Source: an uncultured Oscillospiraceae bacterium
Lineage (GTDB): Bacteria; Bacillota; Clostridia; Oscillospirales; Oscillospiraceae
Assembly: GCA_934591845.1 (NCBI GenBank)
Contig: CAKTPO010000007.1
Span: 1-64,000 of the forward strand
Reading direction: 5' to 3'
Length of the DNA stretch: 64,000 bases
Shown here: positions 15,720 to 24,905 of the stretch, in pieces
Numbering within the stretch: the first letter of the stretch is position 1
Layout of the letters: each line of letters opens with the position of its first letter
The notes under the pieces: model-generated
The model's database searches: none
What the model saw: the letters and a program-made list of their open reading frames with translations, nothing else
Told to the model about the DNA's origin: nothing
Position numbers and translations under genes: made by a program

Positions 15720-17080
15720 AACTGAGATGGAAGCTGGCAGGACTTTGTGCGGCGGTAATGGCGGTGCTGTCCCTGGGACTGGCAAAAAATATGTATGCCC
15801 AGGTGCTGCGGCAAACCTATAATGTTCACGAGTCCGCACTGGAACAGCAGTCCAAGCAAATCCGGACATCCTTTGAAGCGCAGGGGGCCAAAATCTGCGC
15901 CGAACTGCCGGATTCTCCGGGGCGGGATACCCTACTCCGGGATCTGTTTCAGTCCCTGGTCACCGGCCCGGCGGTGCTGCGGCTGGACGGAGAAACGGTG
16001 TATGATTCCACAAATCGAATCTTTCCTGCGGGTGATACCCGGCAAGGCAGCTGGGGAAGCCTGGAAAGCACCCATGACTACATCCGGGCAGGGGGTGGCA
16101 GTTCTCTGCTTGCAGGCCCCAAATACGAACTTTATCTTTTAGAGGATTTCCGGGGAACCTACAGCCGGATGGAATCGCTTTATCAGGGATTTTTAAGGTC
16201 GGCTTCCATCACCCTGGGGGCCGGGGTGGCGGTGCTGGTGCTGATCCTCTGGCGGTCCCTCCTGCCTTTAGGGCAGCTGCAACAGGCGGCGGCCCGCATT
16301 GCGGACGGGGCCTACGACCAGCGGGCCAGGGTCAAACGAAAAGACGAGGTGGGGCTTCTTGCGGGGGACTTTAACCGGATGGCCCAGGCAGTGCAGACCC
16401 ATATTGAGGAACTGACAGAGCAAAACCGGCGGCAGCAGCAGTTTTTACGGGCGGTGACCCACGAATTCAAGACCCCCATGACCTCTTTGCTTCTGAATGT
16501 GGAAACCCTGGAAACCATGGCCCTGCCGGAGCCGGAACGGCAGGATATTCTGAGCGATATGGACCGTCAGCTGACCTACCTGGAAGCCCTGGTGCAAAAG
16601 CTACTGAAGCTTCTGACCCTGGGCCAGGCTCCAAACCGGCAGACGGTAGAAAAAATCTGGCTCCTGGAGCAAATTCAGGCCCTGTGTGGGGCCACAGCAA
16701 AGCAGCAGGGCGTTTCTCTGGAATTGGAACGGGATGACCAGCCCCTTTTGGGGGATGGAGAACTGCTTTGCGCGGCTCTGCGGAATCTGACGGAAAACGC
16801 CATTCACGCTTCTCCTCCCGGCTCTGTCGTCACTCTGCGGCTGCTGGGCCAGACCCTGGAGGTGGAGGACCGGGGCTGCGGTATCCCGGAAGAGCAGATC
16901 CCCAGGCTGACGGAGCCATTTTATACCGTAGACCCATCCAGGAGCAAGGGGCAGGGCGGCGTTGGCCTGGGCCTGTCCCTGGTAAAAGCCATGATGGATG
17001 CCCAGGGTGGAGCCCTTCAAATCGAAAGTACCCCCGGCCAGGGAACCATTGCCCGGCTGTTGCTGCCAAAGGAGGAATGA
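15716..17080 (+). CDS. Sensor histidine kinase (module 1)
   Basis: 454 residues. An N-terminal membrane anchor (about 5-25), an extracytoplasmic sensor of about 130 residues, and a second membrane helix (about 162-182) are followed by a HAMP-like linker. The dimerisation helix has phospho-acceptor His249 in FLRAVTHEFKTPM. The ATPase domain has N-box LTENAIHAS, G1 EDRGCGIP and G2 GGVGLGLSLVKAM. It phosphorylates the regulator encoded just upstream. The signal is unknown, but the next gene is a lipoprotein placed to act in the same envelope compartment. Confidence 0.93.
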   Translation: MKLRWKLAGLCAAVMAVLSLGLAKNMYAQVLRQTYNVHESALEQQSKQIRTSFEAQGAKICAELPDSPGRDTLLRDLFQSLVTGPAVLRLDGETVYDSTNRIFPAGDTRQGSWGSLESTHDYIRAGGGSSLLAGPKYELYLLEDFRGTYSRMESLYQGFLRSASITLGAGVAVLVLILWRSLLPLGQLQQAAARIADGAYDQRARVKRKDEVGLLAGDFNRMAQAVQTHIEELTEQNRRQQQFLRAVTHEFKTPMTSLLLNVETLETMALPEPERQDILSDMDRQLTYLEALVQKLLKLLTLGQAPNRQTVEKIWLLEQIQALCGATAKQQGVSLELERDDQPLLGDGELLCAALRNLTENAIHASPPGSVVTLRLLGQTLEVEDRGCGIPEEQIPRLTEPFYTVDPSRSKGQGGVGLGLSLVKAMMDAQGGALQIESTPGQGTIARLLLPKEE

Positions 17081-17082
17081 GG

Positions 17083-18375
17083 ATGAAACGAAGCATATTA
17101 TGGCTTTTATTGTGCCTGCTGCTTACCGGCTGTACCCAGGAGTCCACTCCCCCAGAGCCTACCAGCGGCCAGCAAGGCCTCTGGGCCACCCAGGCCGGGG
17201 AAACTTGGCAGGAACTGACGCTGCCGGACCGGTTTACGGCCCATTGGACCGACACCCTCCAGGCCGATGCCCGCATTACCGCCTCCCAGGGAACAAAAAT
17301 GCCCCTGGCTTTCATCCAGCGGCACCGCTTCACCCAGGAGGACCTGGACCGGCTGCTGGCCGCCTTTGCCAAGGGAAACCCCTGCCGGGGGAATACGGTG
17401 GAGACCAAGCAGTCCGCACAATTCGAAATTGATGTACTCCACCAGGCCTATGATGGAGCAGAGTGGCCGGGGGATGCGAAATTCCGCCTCAAAAGGCTGG
17501 AAAGGAGCCTAAAAGGGTTGCCGGATGAAGCAGACCTTCCGCCGGTCACCAGATTTTGGCACGATGAGGGCTTTGACTGCCCCGTGTTCTATGGAGTAGC
17601 GACCGTGGACGGTACAGACTGGAAGTTCCAAATCATCGATAACGGGACAACCATGACCCAGGCTTTGTGCTATGAAAAAACCTATGGCCCATACGGTGCC
17701 AGCTGGATACAGCTGGAAGACGGGCAGGATTTTTCCTATGTGCAGCCGCCCCAGCAGATCACCCAGGAGAAAGCCAAGGCTCTGGGCGATCAGCTCATGG
17801 AAGCCCTGAACCTATCCAACATGGTCTGTGACGACATCCGCCAGGGCCTCAACGGTGCCCAGCTTCTGTGCTATGTGCCTACCGTCCAGGACATCCGGCT
17901 GTCCGTCATCGCCCAGCAGCACCGGAATACCCAGGGGGAAATCAGTCCCTACGTGACCTATCAGGCCCCCCGGGACATGGACGGCGGCTTTTCCTGGGAG
18001 AACGCCCAAATCCTTTTGGAGGTCGGAACTCAGGGCATTCTGGCATTTCGCTGGACCATGCCCTTTGAGGTCACGGAGCTGGTGACAGATCAGGCCAAAC
18101 TCCTGGATTTTAACACCGTTGCCCAAATCGCCCAGGACATTCTGCCGAAGGTCGTGACCCTGTCCCCAGACACCAAAACCGCCACCGTTGACCAGGTAGA
18201 CCTGACCCTGATGCAAGTCCACGACAAAGGAAGCGACACCGCCACCGTCCTGCCGGTGTGGGACTTCTGGGCCACCGTCACCGAGAAGTACAATGAAGAC
18301 ACCCCCATCCGCCAGGTTCTGCTGACCCTCAACGCCATAGACGGAAGCGTGATCCGCCGGGGAGAGGGGTATTAG
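17083..18375 (+). CDS. Lipoprotein of the paralogous module family (module 1)
   Basis: 430 residues, exported and lipid-anchored: signal peptide MKRSILWLLLCLLLTGC with the lipobox LTGC at residues 14-17. The body shares landmarks with the lipoproteins at 43966-45354 and 45864-47255: LPDRFTAHW after the linker, the FTQEDLDRLLAAF helix, a central repeat-like region with QITQEKAKALGDQLMEAL, and a C-terminus VLPVWDFWATV ... LTLNAIDGSVIRRGEGY. It may belong to the DUF6034-type lipoproteins, but I am not certain of that label. The ATG at 17083 lies 2 bases after the kinase stop, making a three-gene operon. Function unknown; a role as sensor partner or regulated output is inferred from linkage. Confidence 0.85.
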   Translation: MKRSILWLLLCLLLTGCTQESTPPEPTSGQQGLWATQAGETWQELTLPDRFTAHWTDTLQADARITASQGTKMPLAFIQRHRFTQEDLDRLLAAFAKGNPCRGNTVETKQSAQFEIDVLHQAYDGAEWPGDAKFRLKRLERSLKGLPDEADLPPVTRFWHDEGFDCPVFYGVATVDGTDWKFQIIDNGTTMTQALCYEKTYGPYGASWIQLEDGQDFSYVQPPQQITQEKAKALGDQLMEALNLSNMVCDDIRQGLNGAQLLCYVPTVQDIRLSVIAQQHRNTQGEISPYVTYQAPRDMDGGFSWENAQILLEVGTQGILAFRWTMPFEVTELVTDQAKLLDFNTVAQIAQDILPKVVTLSPDTKTATVDQVDLTLMQVHDKGSDTATVLPVWDFWATVTEKYNEDTPIRQVLLTLNAIDGSVIRRGEGY

Positions 18376-18377
18376 GG

Positions 18378-18841
18378 AATTGACAATTGACAATTGACAA
18401 TGGACAATTGACAATAATTGGAGCAACCGACGTTGTTCATATGTATCCACCCGTTAAAGTATGTAGGGAACGGCCTATGTGCCGTTCCGCTGCGTTGCGA
18501 CTATAACCCGTGTGGACAAAACAAAACCACCCCCCGATATGTCATTCCGAGCGAGTGAAACGGAGTCGAGGAATCTTCCCACGTGGCAGATTTTACCTTG
18601 CATTGGTACTTTCTGCCACGTGGTGGATTCCTCCACTCCGCTTGCGCTGCGGTCGGAATGACATGTGAGGGGGCGTGTCTGGTTTTTATCGGGAACTGGT
18701 ACCGTCCTTTCAGGTGCGGAACGGCACATAGGCCGTTCCCTACGGTTTCGCTGGTGGGCGTATTCTTTACCCAACGTATTCCAAAAACGGACACGTCCGT
18801 TCCCTAAAAATTGTCAATTGTCAATTGTCCATTGTCAATTT
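18378..18841. repeat. Composite repeat A: three nested inverted repeats
   Basis: The whole gap between the lipoprotein and the CGGC gene is repeat DNA. The outermost layer is ATTGACA heptamers at 18378-18416 with their inverse at 18809-18841. The middle layer is GTAGGGAACGG at 18463 with CCGTTCCCTAC ending near 18743. The innermost layer is TGTCATTCCGA (18540) with TCGGAATGACA (to 18663), enclosing GTCGAGGAATC and GGATTCCTCCAC. Copies with different amounts of these layers lie at 43431-43916, 45468-45747 and 47350-47550. No gene is encoded in it. Confidence 0.85.
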
Positions 18842-19171
18842 TTAATGTGTTCCCCGGACGATGGTCAGGCCCTGGGATTCCAGGTATTGGGCGGCCTGGG
18901 TGATGGTGGGGCATTCTTTGCCGGTGTCCTGGCAGACGGTGCAGATGCCCAGGTGGCAGACCTTGGCCCCCTCGGAGACCATGCGTTCCAGCTTTTCCTG
19001 GAAACCTGCGTCGATGCCCGCCTCGCAGCCGTTGCACCGGGCCATGGCCACCAGTTCCAGAGGTTCTTCGTAGTCCGCAAAGTGCCGGGTCTTGCCGTTA
19101 AAGGCCTTCAGACACCCGGCTCCGGTGCAGACACGGTTGGCATCCAGACAGTTTAACATGGCGATTTTCAT
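18842..19171 (-). CDS. CGGC-domain metal-binding-type protein
   Basis: 109 residues. It begins MKIAMLNCLDANRVCTGAGC and has ARCNGCEAG at about residues 44-52 and LGICTVCQDTGKEC near 75-88. The many ordered cysteines and the central CxGC fit the CGGC domain family, thought to bind metal; the function is unproven. Its ATG overlaps the stop of the ABC ATPase gene (ATGA), so it is the last gene of the corrinoid-transporter operon and presumably controlled by the same riboswitch. A link to cobalt or corrinoid handling is an inference from that position. Confidence 0.75.
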   Translation of the reverse strand: MKIAMLNCLDANRVCTGAGCLKAFNGKTRHFADYEEPLELVAMARCNGCEAGIDAGFQEKLERMVSEGAKVCHLGICTVCQDTGKECPTITQAAQYLESQGLTIVRGTH

Positions 19172-19947
19172 TTGGCTTCCTCCTGGGTTTTGGGATAGTA
19201 GAGAATGCGCAGGATCCCCTGTTCGTCGGTGGATACCCGGGCCTCTACCTCGTAAACCTGACGGATGAGCTCCGGGGTCAGAACCTGCCGGGGGGTACCC
19301 TGGGTGACGATCAGGCCGTCTTTCATCACCACAAGCCAGGTGCAGTACATGGCGGCAATGTTCAGATCGTGAACGGCGGAGATCACCGTTTTGTGGAGGC
19401 CTTTCACGATGTCCAGCAATTGCAGCTGGTATTTGATGTCTAAGTGGTTGGTTGGCTCGTCCAGAATCAGGCAGGGGGTCTGCTGGGCCAAGGCCCTGGC
19501 TAAGATCACCCGCTGCTGCTCGCCGCCGGAGAGGGTGGAAAAGCTCCGTTTTGCCATGTCGGCCATGCCTACGGTCTCCAGTGCCTGGGCCACAATGGCA
19601 TAGTCCTGGGCGTTGTCCCGTTCCATGGTCCGCTTATGGGGGGAACGGCCCATGAGCACCACATCCTGGACGGAAAATTCAAAATTGTAGTAATTGTGTT
19701 GTGCCAGAACCGCAATGGTTTGGGCACTCTTTTTATAGGAAAGCTCCCGAATATCCGTGCCGTCCAGCCGCACGATACCTGCCTGGGGCTTCAGTACCCG
19801 GTAGATGCATTTGAGCAGGGTGCTTTTGCCGCTGCCGTTGGGGCCGATGATGCCCACAAAATCGTTGTGGTCCACTTCTAGGGAAACACCCCGGAGGATG
19901 GGATTTCCGCCCAGCACCGCTTCAATGTCTTTTGCTTCCAGTTTCAT
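19168..19947 (-). CDS. Corrinoid ABC transporter ATPase
   Basis: 259 residues, cytoplasmic ATPase of an iron-siderophore/B12-type importer (FecE/BtuD group). Walker A GPNGSGKST (about 33-41), Q-loop AVLAQHNYY, signature LSGGEQQRV near 135, Walker B CLILDEPTNHLD and switch SAVHDLNIA are all intact. The start ATG at 19947 overlaps the permease stop (ATGA). The binding protein and permease lie directly upstream, and a cobalamin riboswitch precedes them, which makes corrinoid the likely cargo. Confidence 0.92.
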   Translation of the reverse strand: MKLEAKDIEAVLGGNPILRGVSLEVDHNDFVGIIGPNGSGKSTLLKCIYRVLKPQAGIVRLDGTDIRELSYKKSAQTIAVLAQHNYYNFEFSVQDVVLMGRSPHKRTMERDNAQDYAIVAQALETVGMADMAKRSFSTLSGGEQQRVILARALAQQTPCLILDEPTNHLDIKYQLQLLDIVKGLHKTVISAVHDLNIAAMYCTWLVVMKDGLIVTQGTPRQVLTPELIRQVYEVEARVSTDEQGILRILYYPKTQEEAK

Positions 19948-21020
19948 CCCTCGCCACCTCCAAATCCGTAACGGCTCCGGGCCATGAGATAAATAAAGCA
20001 GGGCGCGCCGATCATCGAGGTCAGAATGCCGATGGGCAGTTCCGTCCGGTCCAGCAGTGTGCGGCAGGCCACGTCCGCCCACAGAAGGAATACGGCTCCC
20101 AGCAGAGCCGAAATAGGCACTGTTTTTTTATGGTCCGTTCCAAACAGCATCCGAACGATATGTGGGATCACCAGGCCTACAAAACCGATGATACCCGCAT
20201 TGTACACGGAAAAGCCCACCAGCAGGGAGGACACCACAAGATAGAGAATGCGCCAGCGGTGCAGATCGGTGCCCAGGGTCACGGCGGATTCATCGCCTAC
20301 CAGCATCAGATTCAGGGTGCGGTGCTGGGTCATAAAGAAAGCAACACAGACCAGTGTCACCGCCAGCATGGTGGGATTTGTATCCCAGCTGGCGGCGGCC
20401 AGACTGCCCATGGTCCAGCGGCCAACGGCGGCAATGGCGTTGCTGCTGTTGTTGATCACATAGAGGATAAAACTGGATACCGCCGAGCAGATGGAGGACA
20501 GGGCGGTTCCCGCCAGAATCAGCTTTACAGAGGTGGCTCGGCCTCCGATGTTTGCAAGAAACAGCACGCCCCAGGAGGCGGCAAGGGCACCCAGAAAGGC
20601 CATGACACCTACATAGTTTCCGCCAAAAACCGTGCCTACCCCCAGCAGGATCGCAAGGGTCGCACCCAGGGAGGCACCGGAAGAAACGCCCAGAATATAG
20701 GGGTCAGCCAGGGGATTTTTGACGATGGCCTGCATGACTACGCCGGAGATCGCCAGAGCGGCCCCAACGCAAATGGCAAGCACCAGCCGGGGAAGCCGGA
20801 TAAACCAGACAATATCGCTGAGACTGCCGCTGCCGTAAAGCTCCGGGTCGCCGATTTTCAGCGTTTTATAGAGGATCACACTGTAAACATCTTTGACGGA
20901 AAGGTTTGCCGCACCCATGGTCACGGCCCAGCACAACGATAGAAACAGGATCGCTATTAAAAGGATAATCGCCACAATATACAGGGGCTTTCCATGAAAA
21001 ATACCGTTTTTTAAGTCCAT
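19944..21020 (-). CDS. Corrinoid ABC transporter permease (FecCD/BtuC type)
   Basis: 358 residues with about nine to ten membrane helices. Family marks are FIRLPRLVLAICVGAALAIS near residue 75, VVMQAIVKNPLADPYILG with the ATPase-contacting loop, GASLGATLAI, and the C-terminal VGLVIPHIVRMLFGTDHK. It forms the membrane channel with the ATPase at 19168. The ATG at 21020 follows AGGAAG. There are 66 bases between the binding-protein stop and this gene. Cargo assigned from the riboswitch, not from the permease itself. Confidence 0.92.
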   Translation of the reverse strand: MDLKNGIFHGKPLYIVAIILLIAILFLSLCWAVTMGAANLSVKDVYSVILYKTLKIGDPELYGSGSLSDIVWFIRLPRLVLAICVGAALAISGVVMQAIVKNPLADPYILGVSSGASLGATLAILLGVGTVFGGNYVGVMAFLGALAASWGVLFLANIGGRATSVKLILAGTALSSICSAVSSFILYVINNSSNAIAAVGRWTMGSLAAASWDTNPTMLAVTLVCVAFFMTQHRTLNLMLVGDESAVTLGTDLHRWRILYLVVSSLLVGFSVYNAGIIGFVGLVIPHIVRMLFGTDHKKTVPISALLGAVFLLWADVACRTLLDRTELPIGILTSMIGAPCFIYLMARSRYGFGGGEG

Positions 21021-21086
21021 ATGATCTTCCTATAGCAATCTCTGGGTATCGGTTTGCCGATACCCAGAGACAAATATTTTTGTGTA

Positions 21087-22190
21087 TTACTGATACAGCT
21101 CGGGATACAGATTGGTAGCTACATCCAGAATGCCGTCAATGGTACGCATGCCGCTGCAATAGATGCCGGAAAGGTTGATGGCGAACACTCTGTTGTTCTT
21201 TACGGCATCCAGGCTGGCGAAGGCGGGATTCTCGGTAATCAGCTTTACCACCTGGTCACCGGCGTAGTCCACATCACCGACGGAGTAGCCGTCATACCAG
21301 ACCATGAAAATGGCATCGGGATTGGCCAGTACCAGGTCTTCGGCACTGATATTGCCGTTTTCGCCGTGCTTGCCCACGGCCAGCTCCGCACCGCCGTGGA
21401 TGGCAACGTTGCCGCCCAGTACATCCTCACCGTACACACGGTAGGTGCCGCCCTCGTCCTCCAGAACAGCAGCGGTCAGTCTGGTTTTGTCGGCCAGGTA
21501 ATCGTCGATTTGCTGGACCTGAGCCTTCATGTCGTTGACAATGGCCTCGGCCTTGTCCTGTACGTCAAAAATTTCGCCCAAGGTCAAGATGTCCTGATAT
21601 TCGTGCTCGACGGTCTGGGGGTTCTCGGCGGCCTTGCCGCGGCAGGCACTGTTCAGGGACATGTAGGTGCCCACGTTCCGCTGATGCCAGAAGTCCACGT
21701 CGCCCAGACGCTTGTCGGAGAAAGTGGAGTACCAGCCGGTGATGAAGTCCGGATTCAGAGCAATGATCTCTTCCTTGCTGGGCATTTTGTCGTAGTAGTT
21801 GATGGTTTCAAAGTCGGCCTTCAAATCCTCCCGGACATCACCGTCCAGGCCGTAGGCACCCACGATCTTATCGGCCAGACCCAGAGCCAACAGGATTTCG
21901 ATGTTGTCCTGGCTCTGCGCCCATACCCGCTCAGGGGCCTTCTCAAAGGTGTATTCCACGGGCTCCTTGGAGTAGTTATAGGTCTGAATGGTCAGGGGAT
22001 AGACTGTGTGCTTTGCACTTTCGGTGGGGCCCTCGGTGGTCTCCACGGTGGTCTCCGCAGTGGTCTCCGGGGCGGCGGTGGTTTCGGGAGCGGTGGTGGC
22101 GGCGGGGGCGGTCTGGCCGCCGCAGGCTGCCAGACCCAGGACCAGCAGGGCTGCCAGAGCCAGGGTCAGGATGCGTTTTGCGTTGTGCAT
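21087..22190 (-). CDS. Corrinoid-type ABC substrate-binding lipoprotein
   Basis: 367 residues. Signal peptide with lipobox LAAC (Cys near residue 23). A 40-residue linker follows, made of repeated TTAPET/TTAET units. The rest is a helical-backbone periplasmic-binding fold: RVWAQSQDNIEILLALGLADKIVG, then EEIIALNPDFITG, then LVLANPDAIFMVWYDG, and ends NLYPELYQ. It would capture corrinoids outside the membrane. The ATG at 22190 has GAGGAAT upstream; an in-frame ATG 11 codons earlier lacks a ribosome site. It heads the four-gene operon below the riboswitch. Confidence 0.9.
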   Translation of the reverse strand: MHNAKRILTLALAALLVLGLAACGGQTAPAATTAPETTAAPETTAETTVETTEGPTESAKHTVYPLTIQTYNYSKEPVEYTFEKAPERVWAQSQDNIEILLALGLADKIVGAYGLDGDVREDLKADFETINYYDKMPSKEEIIALNPDFITGWYSTFSDKRLGDVDFWHQRNVGTYMSLNSACRGKAAENPQTVEHEYQDILTLGEIFDVQDKAEAIVNDMKAQVQQIDDYLADKTRLTAAVLEDEGGTYRVYGEDVLGGNVAIHGGAELAVGKHGENGNISAEDLVLANPDAIFMVWYDGYSVGDVDYAGDQVVKLITENPAFASLDAVKNNRVFAINLSGIYCSGMRTIDGILDVATNLYPELYQ

Positions 22191-22253
22191 AAAGATTCCT
22201 CGATTTCTTGTGTTTATTTTCAATCTCCAGGGGAGTTGAATGCGGTTTTACAC

Positions 22254-22287
22254 GAAAAAAGGACCTGCCATCGGAAAAGACGGCAGG
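22254..22287 (-). terminator. Riboswitch expression-platform terminator
   Basis: On the minus strand CCTGCCGTC, loop, GATGGCAGG is followed by TCCTTTTTT. It lies between the cobalamin aptamer and the binding-protein start codon, so ligand binding probably controls termination here. Confidence 0.75.
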
Positions 22288-22334
22288 CCAAACAAAGCAG
22301 AGGGAAAACCTCTGCATAGGTTCTGACTCCAGTT

Positions 22335-22470
22335 CCGGTGGAGACAATGGGTCTGCAAGGTATCCTGACTTATCCCAAGCGGGCTTCACAGTGACCGACT
22401 CGCGGGGCTTTGCACCCCATTCCCCTGGCGGCCCAAAGCCGCAGGCAGATCCATAACAGTATTCAAAGCG
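22335..22470 (-). promoter_or_regulatory. Cobalamin riboswitch
   Basis: The minus strand carries the conserved core GGGAATGGGGTGCAAAGCCC, then GTCGGTCACTGTGAAGCC, and the B12 box AAGTCAGGATACCTTGC (22355-22371). Spacing and order match the cobalamin aptamer. It precedes the ABC importer genes and a terminator, the usual arrangement for repression by adenosyl- or other cobalamins. With the terminator it fills the 344-base gap 22191-22534. Confidence 0.93.
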
Positions 22471-22534
22471 TGTTTCAATATACCACGGATGAAATGAAAA
22501 TGCAATTCTTTTTTACGGCCAGAGAAACTTTTTT

Positions 22535-23464
22535 TCACTGATTTTCCTTGGAGCCGGGCCAGAAAGGTTCCGGGCAGCAGCCGCCCCGCTGGCGGATCTG
22601 CAATTCCTGACTTTTGACGCTGACGGTGGTGCAGGGGGGGATGGAACTGGTGATAAACACGTTGGAGCCGATGACACTGTCCCGGCCAATGACGGTTTCG
22701 CCTCCTAAGATGGAAGCACCGGCGTAAATGGTCACATTGTCCTCAATGGTGGGGTGCCGCCGCTTGCCCCGGAGACTCTGGCCCCCACGGGTGGTCAGGG
22801 CACCCAGGGTCACACCCTGGTAGATTTTTACATGGTCCCCAATGACCGTGGTCTCGCCGATGACGATGCCGGTGCCGTGGTCAATGAAGAAATATTTGCC
22901 GATGGTGGCTCCGGGGTTGATGTCAATGCCCGTGACGCTGTGGGCGTGTTCCGTCATGATCCGGGGAAGCAGTGGCACCCCCTGGCAGTAGAGAATGTGG
23001 GCCAGACGGTAGACGGTGATGGCAAAAATGCCGGGGTAGCAGTAGACGATCTCATCGGTGCTGTAGGCCGCCGGGTCACCGTCGTAAAAGGCCTCCACAT
23101 CGGTCTGAATCACCGCCCGCAGTGCGGGGATGGCCCGGAAGAATTCCAGACTCACCTGTTGGGCTTTCTCCTGGGCTTCCTGCTCGCTCAAATCCTGGTG
23201 GTATACCGCCGTCAATTGCTTTACCAGATTGTACATTACGTCTTCAATGAGCATGGAAAGATTGTGATGGGCATTGTACATCCGGAAATTCCGGTCCCGG
23301 CTGAATCCGGGGTAGACAATGCGCATGAGTTTTTGAATCATGTCGATGACCACGGCCTTGTCCGGGTGGGCAAAGGGACTCATGCGGTCAATGCTGCGGC
23401 CGTTGTGGTAATCCTCCAGAATGGTATCCACAATGGCCTCTACCTGCTGCTCCATAGTAGCCAT
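22535..23464 (-). CDS. cysE: Serine O-acetyltransferase
   Basis: 309 residues, longer than minimal CysE because of a helical N-terminal region of about 140 residues, as in EpsC-type enzymes of Firmicutes. It acetylates serine with acetyl-CoA in the first step of cysteine synthesis. The C-terminal left-handed beta helix is clear: HSVTGIDINPGATIG, FFIDHGTGIVIGET with the catalytic His, VKIYQGVTLGA and HPTIEDNVTIYAGA. The last 30 residues are Cys-rich (RGGCCPEPFW). AAAGGAGG lies 7 bases before the ATG. No cysK is adjacent; murA lies upstream beyond a terminator. Confidence 0.93.
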   Translation of the reverse strand: MATMEQQVEAIVDTILEDYHNGRSIDRMSPFAHPDKAVVIDMIQKLMRIVYPGFSRDRNFRMYNAHHNLSMLIEDVMYNLVKQLTAVYHQDLSEQEAQEKAQQVSLEFFRAIPALRAVIQTDVEAFYDGDPAAYSTDEIVYCYPGIFAITVYRLAHILYCQGVPLLPRIMTEHAHSVTGIDINPGATIGKYFFIDHGTGIVIGETTVIGDHVKIYQGVTLGALTTRGGQSLRGKRRHPTIEDNVTIYAGASILGGETVIGRDSVIGSNVFITSSIPPCTTVSVKSQELQIRQRGGCCPEPFWPGSKENQ

Positions 23465-23483
23465 AAAACTGCCTCCTTTACAC

Positions 23484-23509
23484 AAAAGGCGGCCCGGAAA
23501 AACCGGGCC
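23484..23509 (-). terminator. Terminator between murA and cysE
   Basis: GGCCCGG, five-base loop, CCGGGCC; minus-strand reading continues with CGCCTTTTG. It lies directly after the murA stop and before the cysE ribosome site. Confidence 0.7.
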
Positions 23510-23519
23510 GTCCATAAAA

Positions 23520-24785
23520 TCAGTCTTCAACACGACGAATCTCGGCCCCAAGGGCGGTAAGCTTTCCAATGAGGTCTTCATAACCCCGTTCCACAAAGTG
23601 GATGTTTTCCACCTGGGTGTGGCCCTGGGCACTGAGTCCCGCAATGACCAGTGCCGCACCGGCCCGCAGGTCGTGGGCAAAGACTCTGGCTCCATGGAGG
23701 GTATTTACGCCCCCAACGGTGGCGGTTTTTCCCTCAATGCGGATGTTGGCACCCATGTGTTCCAGTTCCTCGCAGTAGCCGAAGAACCGGGTTTCGTATA
23801 CGCTTTCGGTCAGACGGCTGGTGCCTCTGGCCAAGGACATACACACGCAGACCTGGGCCTGCATATCCGTGGGGAAGCCGGGGTAGGGGCAGGTCTTGAC
23901 GGTGGTCTGCCGCAAAGGCCCGTTCCGGATGACCCGGATGGCATCGTCAAAGACGATGATCTTGGCTCCCATTTCTTCCAGCTTGCTGGTGATGCACTCC
24001 ATGTGCTTGGGAATCACATTCTGAACCAGAATGTTGCCCCCGGTGGCGGTGACTGCCGCCATATAGGTTCCGGCTTCAATCTGGTCCGGGATGATGGCGT
24101 AGGTGCCACCCTTTAAGGTGTTGACACCTTTGATTTTTACCGTATCCGTACCGGCACCGGTGATCCGGGCACCCATGGTGTTTAAGAAGTTGGCAAGGTC
24201 CACGATGTGGGGCTCTTTGGCGGCGTTTTCAATAATGGTCTGGCCGGGAAGCAGGGTGGCCGCCAGCATGATATTCACCGTGGCACCAACGCTGGCCATG
24301 TCCAAAGAGATGCGGGCACCGTGGAGCCCTTCTTCGCCGGGTTGCAGGGCGATATAGTCTTCCCGCTCATCCACCTCGGCACCCAGGGCAAAAAAGCCCT
24401 TCATGTGCTGGTCAATGGGGCGGGAGGCAAAGTTGCAGCCCCCGGGCAGGGCCACGTGGGCCTTCCCAAACCGGCCAAGCAGTGCGCCCATCAGGTAATA
24501 GCTGGCCCGCATTTTCCGAACCAGGTCTGCATCCGGGGCGGCGCACTGTACATCGGTGCAGTCCAGCTCTACCACATGGGGTTCCGGGTAGCTGAGCTTT
24601 GCACCCATTCCCTCTAAAATGTCCAGAAGGATGCGGACATCGGATATATCAGGTACGTTTTCAACACGGCATTTTCCGCTGACCAGCAGTGCCGCAGGCA
24701 GAATGGCCACTGCCGCATTTTTGGCGCCGCTGATGGTGACGGTCCCTTCCAGAGGGTGGCCGCCGTTAATTTCATATCTGGCCAA
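23520..24785 (-). CDS. murA: UDP-GlcNAc 1-carboxyvinyltransferase
   Basis: 421 residues, the usual length of MurA, which adds enolpyruvate to UDP-N-acetylglucosamine in the first committed step of peptidoglycan synthesis. ISGAKNAAVAILPAALL gives the N-terminal Lys-Asn pair. HVALPGGCNFASRPIDQH near residue 115 contains the catalytic Cys (the residue attacked by fosfomycin). IIPDQIEAGTYMAA and PGFPTDMQAQ are conserved loops. The start is a TTG at 24785 behind AGGAGAGG. Monocistronic with a terminator. Confidence 0.95.
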   Translation of the reverse strand: MARYEINGGHPLEGTVTISGAKNAAVAILPAALLVSGKCRVENVPDISDVRILLDILEGMGAKLSYPEPHVVELDCTDVQCAAPDADLVRKMRASYYLMGALLGRFGKAHVALPGGCNFASRPIDQHMKGFFALGAEVDEREDYIALQPGEEGLHGARISLDMASVGATVNIMLAATLLPGQTIIENAAKEPHIVDLANFLNTMGARITGAGTDTVKIKGVNTLKGGTYAIIPDQIEAGTYMAAVTATGGNILVQNVIPKHMECITSKLEEMGAKIIVFDDAIRVIRNGPLRQTTVKTCPYPGFPTDMQAQVCVCMSLARGTSRLTESVYETRFFGYCEELEHMGANIRIEGKTATVGGVNTLHGARVFAHDLRAGAALVIAGLSAQGHTQVENIHFVERGYEDLIGKLTALGAEIRRVED

Positions 24786-24905
24786 GGAACGATCCTCTCC
24801 TTGTGATAGATTCAGGGATAGAACATTAAAATTCCGGAGTATTCTATCATAAAATAGAGAATTTGTAAAGGGAGATTCCCATGTTTCGGCATAGTTTCCC
24901 CCGAA

